Part shown: piece by piece, positions 6,325 through 12,087 of the stretch
Layout of the letters: every line of letters starts with the position of its first letter
How positions within the stretch are numbered: position 1 is the first letter of the stretch
NCBI GenBank assembly: GCA_947479075.1
Contig: CANJZR010000052.1
Location: 1-12,087, forward strand
DNA length: 12,087 bases
Reading direction: 5' to 3'
Source: Planctomycetaceae bacterium
GTDB taxonomy: Bacteria > Planctomycetota > Planctomycetia > Planctomycetales > Planctomycetaceae
Position numbers and translations under genes: made by a program
Notes under the pieces: model-generated
What the model was told of the DNA's origin: nothing
What the model saw: the letters and a program-made list of their open reading frames with translations, nothing else
The model's database searches: none

Positions 6325-6828
6325 TCAGTGACCGCCGCAACATCCCGGTTTGCAGGATCCCGCAGTTTCCGCTGTCTGCTGGACCGCTTTGACGATCTTG
6401 TCGTAGCCGGTGCAGCGGCAGAGGTTGCCCGCGAGGAAGAAGCGGATCTCTTCTTCCGTGGGATTCGGGTTGTCCTTGAGCAGAGCCTGGGTCTGCATGA
6501 TGAAGCCGGGGGTACAGATCCCGCATTGCAGGGCGGCGTTCTCGAGGAAGGCATTCTGCACCGGGGCCAGCTTCTCGGGCTCGGCGACGCCTTCGATGGT
6601 CTCGACGCGGGAGCCATCACACTCGACGGCCAGCACCAGGCAGCTGACGACCGGGCGACCGTCGAGGACGACCGTACAGGCACCGCAGTTGCCGTTGCTG
6701 CAGCCTTCCTTGGTACCGGTCATGTCGAGGGTGTCACGCAGGGCACTCAGCAGTGTCTGCCGTGGCTCGCACAGGAACTGCTGTTCGCTTCCGTTGATGG
6801 TGCAGGACACAACGCGTTTACGGGACAT
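6325..6828 (-). CDS. [2Fe-2S] subunit of a molybdenum hydroxylase (CoxS/XdhC-type small subunit)
   Basis: The 167-residue protein carries both clusters of the family. The plant-type ferredoxin domain has Cys43, Cys48, Cys51 and Cys63. The helical second domain has Cys102, Cys105, Cys137 and Cys139 (QCGICTPGF ... LAGNLCRCTGY). Gln101, which in this family contacts the pterin cofactor side, is present. It would pass electrons from the molybdenum site to the FAD subunit encoded directly upstream (59-base gap). The catalytic large subunit is not in the window. The C-terminus is odd: after the normal domain end it adds GSCKPGCCGGH, with three further Cys and a His. A terminator follows. The actual substrate (xanthine, aldehyde, CO or other) cannot be decided without the large subunit. 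Confidence 0.95.
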   Translation of the reverse strand: MSRKRVVSCTINGSEQQFLCEPRQTLLSALRDTLDMTGTKEGCSNGNCGACTVVLDGRPVVSCLVLAVECDGSRVETIEGVAEPEKLAPVQNAFLENAALQCGICTPGFIMQTQALLKDNPNPTEEEIRFFLAGNLCRCTGYDKIVKAVQQTAETAGSCKPGCCGGH

Positions 6829-6887
6829 GGGAGGGATCCTTCGGATCGGCGGTTGGCGTGTGGCGAATGGCTGGAGGCCAGAAGGAA

Positions 6888-7790
6888 TTAACAGCAGGGG
6901 ATACGGACGTGGCTGTGGTATTTGCTTTCGCCACGGGCCCGGGCAACAGCTTCCCGCAGCGAGCGTTCGACGAGCACGCCGGTGACGTGACGGCGGAACT
7001 CGACAGTCCCTCGCATGTCGTCGATCGGGCTGGTCTGAGCACGGGCCGCTTCACCCGCAGCCTTGTAGTTCTCATCGGTGGCAGGCTTGCCGATCAGCTT
7101 CTTCGCTGCCTCGGTCGCGAGAATCGGTGTGGGGCCGACTGCCCCCAGGCCGATGCGAGCGGCGGTAATCGTCTGGCCGGAGGCGTCGAGAGTCACGCTG
7201 ACCCCGACTCCCACGACGGCGATGTCCATCTCGTTACGCGGGATGAAGCGGCGGTAATTGGAACCGCTTTTCGGAGCTGGAGCCGGACAGGTGATCTCGA
7301 CGAGGATCTCGCCTGCCTGAAGCACATTCTTGCCGGGGCCGGTGAAGAACTGTTCGAGAGGAACGGTGCGGTTACCCTTCGGCCCGGCAATGACACACTG
7401 AGCACTCAGGGCCAGTAGAGCCGGGGCGGAGTCAGCTGCGGGACCGCTGGTGCAAAGGTTGCCGCCCATGCTGGCCCGGCTCTGGACTTGCACACTGCCA
7501 ATGATCGACACAGCGTCGGCGATAGCGGAGTATTGATCGCGGACCGTGGCACTTGACTGGAGCCGGAAGCACGACACAGCTGCTCCGATCCGTAGCCCCT
7601 TGTCATTCGACTCGAGCAGGCCGAGTTCGGGAATCTTCTTCACATCGACGACGAGAGCGGGGCGGAAACGACCGGTTCGCATGTGGTCGATGAGGTCTGT
7701 CCCCCCGGCGAGCGGTCGACTGTCGCCCTTGGCCAGGATGGCCACTGCGTCGGCCAATGTGCGGGGACATTCGTATTCAAAGTCGTGCAT
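6888..7790 (-). CDS. FAD-binding subunit of a molybdenum hydroxylase (CoxM/XdhB-type medium subunit)
   Basis: The 300-residue protein matches the medium subunit: 'RPLAGGTDL' (25-33) and 'GSVQVQSRASMGGNLCTSGPAADSAPALLAL' (98-128) with ASMGGNL (106-112) form the FAD pyrophosphate site, followed by 'YRRFIPRNEMDIA' (179-191) and the C-terminal CO-dehydrogenase flavoprotein domain. ATG 7790 (MHDFEYECPRTLADAV) is chosen because the profile begins there; the frame is open to 7844 without protein-like sequence. It ends in CC. In the holoenzyme it takes electrons from the [2Fe-2S] subunit and passes them to NAD+, oxygen or quinone. It is first in a two-gene unit with the [2Fe-2S] gene. No Shine-Dalgarno sequence is visible. 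Confidence 0.94.
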   Translation of the reverse strand: MHDFEYECPRTLADAVAILAKGDSRPLAGGTDLIDHMRTGRFRPALVVDVKKIPELGLLESNDKGLRIGAAVSCFRLQSSATVRDQYSAIADAVSIIGSVQVQSRASMGGNLCTSGPAADSAPALLALSAQCVIAGPKGNRTVPLEQFFTGPGKNVLQAGEILVEITCPAPAPKSGSNYRRFIPRNEMDIAVVGVGVSVTLDASGQTITAARIGLGAVGPTPILATEAAKKLIGKPATDENYKAAGEAARAQTSPIDDMRGTVEFRRHVTGVLVERSLREAVARARGESKYHSHVRIPCC

Positions 7791-7950
7791 GGTGTGAGAG
7801 ACCCCAGACGAATCAATCAGAGAGAGGACCGTGGACGAATCCACTGGCTCTGATTGGACCGCGTACAGAGGCAGTCGTCAATCGTGGGAGAGGGAAAAGA
7901 GCAGGGCCGAGGGGGTGACTCCGATTGTCTTGAAGCGATTTCGGGCGATA

Positions 7951-8020
7951 CCCCCTCACCCCGGCCCTCTCCCCCACGGAGGGGGCTTGTTGCAGAAGAG
8001 TCGATTGTGGGGGAGAGGGA
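7951..8020. repeat. GC-rich hairpin repeat, copy 2 (uninterrupted)
   Basis: CCCTCTCCCCCAC (7965-7977) and GTGGGGGAGAGGG (8007-8019) form a perfect 13-bp stem with a 29-base loop. To its left, 7883-7917 contains GTGGGAGAGGG and AGGGCCGAGGGGGTGAC, a degenerate inverted version of the same arm, so a larger compound fold of the whole 7880-8020 region is possible. It lies between the nitric oxide reductase stop (8037) and the FAD subunit start (7790). It is the intact counterpart of the split copy at 2220-2511. No T-run follows. Confidence 0.85.
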
Positions 8021-8036
8021 GGTAGAGTGACTGAAG

Positions 8037-10262
8037 CTACTTTTCGCTCTTCTTGAAGGAGTGACCGGTCTTGAGGCCGGCGACGAAGAGGACCAGCGCA
8101 ACGGCACCCATAAAGAAGATGGTATCGCCGGGGACACGCATCCAGCGAAAGTTCTGCATCAGCGGGGATTGCATGAACTCGCTGCTGCGGGCGTACCAGT
8201 AGCCGTGGTCAACTGAGGCCCAGGTCTGCATCAGGCCGACCGGAAGCAGGCTCAGAATGCACATCGCCATCAGACCGCCATTGAGCGACCAGAAGGCGAA
8301 CTTCAGCAGGCCGTCCTTCCACTCCACTCCGGGGATAAGTACACGCAAGCAGACCAGCATCAGTCCAATCCCCAGCATTCCGTAGACCCCAAACAACGCG
8401 GCGTGGCCGTGAAGGGGAGTCGTGTTGAGTCCCTGCATGTAGTAGAGAGCAATCGGTGGATTGATCATGAACCCGAACAGCCCGGCTCCGACCATGTTCC
8501 AGAAGGCAACCGACACGAAGAAATAGATCGGCCACTTGTACCGCTGAACCCACGGGGAGGTGCGGGACCGACGCAGGTCTTCCATCGCATCGAACCCGAC
8601 GAGGACCAGTGGAACCACCTCCAACGCACTGAACACCGACCCCCACGCGAGCACGAGTGGGGGAGTCCCGGAGAAGTACAGATGGTGGCAGGTCCCGATG
8701 ATTCCTCCCGACAGAAAGATCGTCGCCGACAGCAGAGCTGAGGCAGCTGCGATTCCCGGTCGGATCAGGTTCAGTCGCATGAAGATGAAGGCGATCACCG
8801 TGGTGGCGAAGACTTCGAAGAACCCCTCCACCCACAGATGGACCACCCACCAGCGCCAGTACTCGACCATGGTGAGATGGCCGTGACGGCCCCATGTCAG
8901 TCCCGCACCGTAAAAGAGGGCAATGGCACCGGTTGAAACAGCGAGTAACGACACCAATTGCTTTTGTTCGCCGGTCTTCTTCAGGGCCGGCCGCAACACT
9001 CGCAGCATCAGGAATAACCAGAGCAGCAGGCCGCCGAAGAGGGCGATCTGCCAGGCTCGCCCGAGGTCGACGTATTCGTATCCCTGATGTCCCCAATAGA
9101 AGGCGACCGCATCAGACAGCTTGTTATGGATACTCAGCCACTCACCTGCCAGAGATCCGACGACAACCAGCAGGAGTGCTCCGAACAGGATGTTGACGCC
9201 CAGACGTTGCCCCTTCGGCTCATACTCACTGACGAGTGGCCCGATGAAGAGTCCTGCCGCCAGCCACGCGGTCGCGATCCAGAAGAGTCCCAGCTGGACG
9301 TGCCAGGTCCGGGACACGCTGTAGGGAAGCCACCGTGAGAGTGGAATGCCGTAGAAGCCATCTCCCTCGACACCGTAGTGAGCCGTGATCACCCCGAGCA
9401 GCATCTGAGCTAGAATCAACGCTGAAACGACCCAGAAGTATTTGATCGTCGCCCGTTGTGAGGGAGTCGCAGCCCAGGTGGCGAGTGGGTCGGTGTGTGG
9501 AATGATGGGGGCTGCTTCCTCATCGCGGCGCGAGGCATACCACCAGGCCATGCCCGAGATTCCAGCGAGCAGCATGATGATGCTGACGCCGGTCCAGACG
9601 ACCGCTTCCCCCGTCGCCCGATTGGCAACGAGCGGTTCGTAAGGCCAGTTGCTGGTGTAGCTGATTTTCTCACCGGGGCGATTGGTTGACGAGGCCCATG
9701 AGGTCCAGAGGAAAAACGCCGTCAGTGAGCGGAGACGGGCGGGGTCGGTGACTGCTCCGCTGGGGATGGCGTAGCTGGGATTGCCCTTCGTAAAGGTATC
9801 GGAGTAATGGGCCAGATTGGACTCGAATGCCTTCGCGCGGAGCGGGTCGAGCGTCGCGGTCTGCGTGGCGGGATCGTAGGTGTTTTTCCGCATCAGGGTC
9901 GAGAGACGACCACTCAGTTGGGCCTGCTGCTCTTCGCTCAACCCTTCGTAGGTCTGGTGAAACTCCTGAGTGGCCCAACGTTCAATAATGAAAATCGCCT
10001 CGCGGTGCAGGTAATCCGCAGTCCAGTCGGGAGCCACATAGCTGCCGTGTCCCCAGATCGAACCGACCTCCATGCCCCCCATTGTCTGCCAGACGTTCTG
10101 GCCCGCCTGGACCTCTCCCGAATCGATTATCACCCGACCCGTTGTTGTGACAAACTTGTCAACAATTGGCGGAGCCTCCTCCGAGATGCGGGTACCAACC
10201 CAGCCGAGGACTAGAAATGAGGCCGTCAGTACGAGTGCGAATCCGAGCCATAGTCTTTTCAT
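8037..10262 (-). CDS. norB: Quinol-dependent nitric oxide reductase (qNOR), single-chain
   Basis: The enzyme reduces 2 NO to N2O in the cytoplasmic membrane using quinol. The 741-residue chain has an N-terminal helix, a soluble cytochrome-c-like domain (about 28-220) without any CxxCH haem site, then about 12 helices of the haem-copper oxidase fold. This layout is qNOR, not cytochrome-c-linked NOR. Metal ligands are in place: His321 and His620 for haem b, His618 for haem b3 (PLHGHAALFG), His475, His526 and His527 for the non-haem iron FeB (VVHLWVEGFFEVF; GTCHHLYFSG). Glu479 and Glu548 match the active-site glutamates of characterised NorB. ATG 10262 is preferred because AGGA lies 8 bases upstream; ATG 10268 (two residues longer) is too close to it. 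It is third in line after the Rrf2 regulator and the haem protein. Confidence 0.97.
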   Translation of the reverse strand: MKRLWLGFALVLTASFLVLGWVGTRISEEAPPIVDKFVTTTGRVIIDSGEVQAGQNVWQTMGGMEVGSIWGHGSYVAPDWTADYLHREAIFIIERWATQEFHQTYEGLSEEQQAQLSGRLSTLMRKNTYDPATQTATLDPLRAKAFESNLAHYSDTFTKGNPSYAIPSGAVTDPARLRSLTAFFLWTSWASSTNRPGEKISYTSNWPYEPLVANRATGEAVVWTGVSIIMLLAGISGMAWWYASRRDEEAAPIIPHTDPLATWAATPSQRATIKYFWVVSALILAQMLLGVITAHYGVEGDGFYGIPLSRWLPYSVSRTWHVQLGLFWIATAWLAAGLFIGPLVSEYEPKGQRLGVNILFGALLLVVVGSLAGEWLSIHNKLSDAVAFYWGHQGYEYVDLGRAWQIALFGGLLLWLFLMLRVLRPALKKTGEQKQLVSLLAVSTGAIALFYGAGLTWGRHGHLTMVEYWRWWVVHLWVEGFFEVFATTVIAFIFMRLNLIRPGIAAASALLSATIFLSGGIIGTCHHLYFSGTPPLVLAWGSVFSALEVVPLVLVGFDAMEDLRRSRTSPWVQRYKWPIYFFVSVAFWNMVGAGLFGFMINPPIALYYMQGLNTTPLHGHAALFGVYGMLGIGLMLVCLRVLIPGVEWKDGLLKFAFWSLNGGLMAMCILSLLPVGLMQTWASVDHGYWYARSSEFMQSPLMQNFRWMRVPGDTIFFMGAVALVLFVAGLKTGHSFKKSEK

Positions 10263-10313
10263 GGTCATGATCCTGCGATGTGATTACGTACTGGAAGTGG
10301 TCGAGCGGCTTTG

Positions 10314-10337
10314 CGCTTGGCGGAATGACGCCAAGCG
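10314..10337. repeat. Perfect 9-bp hairpin in norB leader
   Basis: CGCTTGGCG-GAATGA-CGCCAAGCG has 9-bp arms and a 6-base loop, 52 bases before the norB start (minus strand). No T-run follows, so it is not a standard terminator. It may be an mRNA-processing or stability hairpin or a regulator site. Confidence 0.65.
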
Positions 10338-10398
10338 TGGCCCGAACAGGAGCGGAGGACCGACGCAATTTGTTCGTGGGGCTGCGGAAGCCTGATCG

Positions 10399-10422
10399 GT
10401 GATGACACACCAAAGTCATCAC
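10399..10422. repeat. Perfect 8-bp dyad between haem-protein gene and norB
   Basis: GTGATGAC-ACACCAAA-GTCATCAC has 8-bp arms and an 8-base spacer, directly downstream of the haem-protein stop (10442) on the minus strand. It lacks a T-run. A role as operator for norB or as a 3' end hairpin is possible. It does not match the dyad upstream of the Rrf2 gene. Confidence 0.6.
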
Positions 10423-10441
10423 TGACCAGAGATCTAGGGGC

Positions 10442-10966
10442 TTACTCGATGGGCACGATATAACCGATAGCCCCGATGGGTTGCCCCTTCTCCACGTTCT
10501 TGTAATGAGCGTGGCAGAGGATGCATTTGTCCGAGACGACCGGAACCGGGGTCACAGCACGCAGATAGGGCTTGCCGTCCTTTTCGATGACCGTGTCGAC
10601 AAAGGTCTGACCCGCCTTCAGCTGGGTGATTGCTGACTTCTCGAACTCATCGTTGGGGGCATTCTTTTCTTCGTAGGGCTCGCCCGTGGCATCGATCAGA
10701 CGGGCCTCGTGCCACCCTTTGTCTTTCATGCTCTTGAAGAGCAAGCGGGCGGCGGTTCCAGCAGCGACCGCCTGTTCGTCCTGGACGTAGTGTTCGGTGA
10801 TGAGGACGACAGCTGTCTTGTACAGGTCGTCGAGCATGCGGACCTGCTTGCGAGCCCGCTCCACAGCTGCGGGATCGGGCTTGGAGGTGTCGGCGCTGCG
10901 AAGTTGAGCGACGATGGAGCCAACCAGTACGACGGGCACGAGCGCCCAGGCCAATCGACGAGACAT
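10442..10966 (-). CDS. Secreted single-haem c-type protein, Tll0287-like (DUF3365)
   Basis: The 174-residue protein has an N-terminal signal sequence (MSRRLAWALVPVVLVGSIVAQLRSA), then a PAS-like Tll0287 domain containing 'GWHEARLIDATGEPYEEKNAPNDEFEKSAI' (84-113) and a c-type haem site C148-x2-C151-H152 (DKCILCHAHYK) near the C-terminus. It would be exported and carry one covalent haem. ATG 10966 is chosen because GGGAG lies 6-7 bases upstream and the signal peptide starts there; the frame extends to 11008 only as junk. It lies 42 bases after the Rrf2 regulator gene and upstream of norB on the same strand, so a role in NO sensing, NO binding or electron transfer is suggested by context but unproven. 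The domain also occurs in sensor kinases; no kinase is fused here. Confidence 0.9.
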   Translation of the reverse strand: MSRRLAWALVPVVLVGSIVAQLRSADTSKPDPAAVERARKQVRMLDDLYKTAVVLITEHYVQDEQAVAAGTAARLLFKSMKDKGWHEARLIDATGEPYEEKNAPNDEFEKSAITQLKAGQTFVDTVIEKDGKPYLRAVTPVPVVSDKCILCHAHYKNVEKGQPIGAIGYIVPIE

Positions 10967-11008
10967 AAAACACTCCCGGAGGTCAGGGCCCCGGAAGTGA
11001 GCCATCAC

Positions 11009-11443
11009 TTACGGAGCGGCAAGTTTCAGCTGCACCAGGTCCAGCTTCGGGTTGACCACGGAGGACAACTTCACCGAATCGAGGTACTCCCATTGCAGCC
11101 GTTCGGCTTCCGCAAAGACTCCCCGCAGGGCACACCCCGGCTGAATGACGCAGACCGTGGCGGTGGCTCCCACGCATTCGAGGTAGTGCATGGCCCCCTC
11201 GAAGTCGCGGATCACCTGGCCGATCGTGATCTCGTCGGGTGACTTGGTCAGTTCGATCCCGCCGTTGATTCCCCGGATGCTGCGGACGTATCCCAGTCGA
11301 ACCAGTCGCTGAGTCACCTTGGCCAGGTGGTCCTTCGAAACTTCGAAGAAGCCCGCGACCTCGGCAATGGTTGTCCGCTCTGGTCGGGAGACCAGAAACA
11401 TGAGGAAACGCAGGGCGTAATCAGTGTGGAGTGAGAGTCTCAT
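11009..11443 (-). CDS. Rrf2-family iron-sulfur transcription regulator, NsrR-like
   Basis: The 144-residue protein has the Rrf2 winged-helix start MRLSLHTDYALRFLMFL, a recognition helix around 'VSKDHLAKVTQRLVRLGYVRSIRG' (35-58) with the 'GINGGIEL' wing, and a cysteine set Cys90, Cys98, Cys104. Asp8, the fourth cluster ligand reported for NsrR, is present. The C-x7-C-x5-C spacing is the one seen in RirA, and is somewhat longer than in enterobacterial NsrR (x4). The position ahead of a haem protein and nitric oxide reductase favours an NO-responsive NsrR role; an iron-responsive RirA-type role is the main alternative. It is the first gene of the minus-strand block and probably regulates itself through the dyad upstream. 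No Shine-Dalgarno sequence is evident. Confidence 0.93.
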   Translation of the reverse strand: MRLSLHTDYALRFLMFLVSRPERTTIAEVAGFFEVSKDHLAKVTQRLVRLGYVRSIRGINGGIELTKSPDEITIGQVIRDFEGAMHYLECVGATATVCVIQPGCALRGVFAEAERLQWEYLDSVKLSSVVNPKLDLVQLKLAAP

Positions 11444-11470
11444 GAAAACACGACAAACAGGAGCCTATTA

Positions 11471-11498
11471 TGCATGTATTGGTTTGTCAATACGAGCA
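11471..11498 (-). promoter_or_regulatory. Candidate operator/promoter of the Rrf2-norB block
   Basis: The dyad TGC-N2-GTATTG-N6-CAATAC-N2-GCA is centred 42 bases upstream of the regulator's ATG. On the minus strand it holds TATTGA (which overlaps TTGACA) and, 16 bases further, TAATAG at the downstream edge, a plausible -35/-10 pair. A dyad overlapping its own promoter fits autoregulation by an Rrf2 protein. No second copy was found upstream of norB. Confidence 0.5.
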
Positions 11499-11695
11499 CG
11501 GGGGAGAAGCACAACGAAAATAAAGCGGGATCGTTCCTCATCGACGGTCACGTTTGATACGCTGAGAGGCACAAGTGGAGACTGATGTGTGAGAACGCGC
11601 TGGCGTATTCTGATTTCCCAAAAGAGAAGTCGGAAGACCTCGGGGCAGCTTCAATACGAATTCCCACCAAGATAAGCGCTTCTGAAGGTTCTTTT

Positions 11696-12087
11696 ATGTT
11701 CCACCGTCTGTTTTTGCTTCTGCGTCTGGCTGTTGTCTGCGGGCTGAGCTTTGCAGGAGGAGTGGGCGTTGGTGTCGCGGACGAAGTGCGACTGTTGCCG
11801 TCCGAGTTTTCGCTCAGTGGAGCAGCAAGTCGGCAGCGCGTGGTGGTGCGAGGATCGGTGGGCGATGTGCTGACCTCTCAGGTCACGACTGGAGTCACCT
11901 GGTCGAGCGACCATCCCGAGATCGCCAAAGTCAGTGACACCGGGGAAGTCGAAGCTGTCGCTGACGGCACAGCGATGATCACCGCGAAGGTCGGCGAGCA
12001 GTCAGTTTCGGCCAAGGTCACGGTCGCCGGGACCGCTCAGCCAGCGGCGTGGAGCTTCCGCAATCATGTGTTGCCGGTACTCTCCAA
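11696..12087 (+). CDS. Secreted Big2-domain protein, partial (probable planctomycetal DUF1549/DUF1553-type cytochrome-like protein)
   Basis: The frame is open from ATG 11696 to the window edge (130 codons), so the 3' part is missing. A signal peptide (MFHRLFLLLRLAVVCGLSFA, cut near residue 28) is followed by a bacterial Ig-like Big2 domain (about 31-112, with 'TGVTWSSDHPEIAKVSDTGEVEAVADGTAMITA'). The last visible residues, 'WSFRNHVLPVLS', are the start typical of the planctomycete cytochrome domain (PSCyt1) that normally continues into a haem-type Cys motif. AAGG 7-8 bases upstream supports the start; an in-frame ATG at 11585 would put a polar stretch before the signal peptide. It is divergent from the Rrf2 gene. 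The assignment beyond Big2 rests on a short segment. Confidence 0.8.
   Translation, partial: MFHRLFLLLRLAVVCGLSFAGGVGVGVADEVRLLPSEFSLSGAASRQRVVVRGSVGDVLTSQVTTGVTWSSDHPEIAKVSDTGEVEAVADGTAMITAKVGEQSVSAKVTVAGTAQPAAWSFRNHVLPVLS

Noticed and set aside
7951..8020. Intrinsic terminator of norB
   Set aside because: The stem is strong, but no T-run follows on the minus strand; it was kept as a dispersed hairpin repeat.
8209..9096. 295-codon minus-strand frame inside norB
   Set aside because: Out-of-frame shadow of the norB coding sequence, with Arg/Pro-rich translation; the norB frame is fully supported by its metal ligands.

Overview
The window looks like chromosomal DNA from a planctomycete, probably of the Planctomycetaceae type. 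The reasons are the partial Big2-plus-'FRNHVLPVLS' secreted protein at the right edge, which resembles the N-terminus of planctomycetal DUF1549/DUF1553 cytochrome-like proteins; the weak or absent Shine-Dalgarno sites at several starts; the short loosely organised operons; and the GC-rich hairpin repeats between genes. No phage, CRISPR or conjugative genes are visible.

Left part (1-2570): a tRNA-Arg(CCT) on the minus strand, then two plus-strand genes. One is a DUF6580 multi-pass membrane protein that may be a transport component. The other is a BtuF-like cobalamin-binding protein without a signal peptide. A strong intrinsic terminator hairpin lies between them. Downstream is a nested repeat: a 209-bp non-autonomous element with 22-bp perfect terminal inverted repeats and a 12-bp target duplication has inserted into a GC-rich hairpin repeat. 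An uninterrupted copy of that hairpin repeat survives at 7951-8020.

Middle (2577-5487): a small charged conserved-type hypothetical protein on the minus strand, divergent from a full-length MsbA-like ABC exporter on the plus strand. The exporter is followed by a 74-residue two-helix membrane protein and about 350 gene-free bases that appear AT-richer.

Redox block (5488-7790, minus strand): an FAD-binding subunit and a [2Fe-2S] subunit of a molybdenum hydroxylase (xanthine dehydrogenase/CO dehydrogenase family), then a terminator, then a short-chain dehydrogenase/reductase. The catalytic molybdopterin subunit is not in the window, so the pair is an orphan here.

Nitric oxide block (8037-11443, minus strand): an Rrf2-family regulator with three Cys and Asp8 (NsrR/RirA-like), a secreted Tll0287-like (DUF3365) single-haem c-type protein, and a quinol-type nitric oxide reductase. 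This reads as an NO-sensing and NO-reduction unit. A dyad upstream of the regulator gene is the likely operator. The window ends inside the Big2-containing secreted protein gene on the plus strand.
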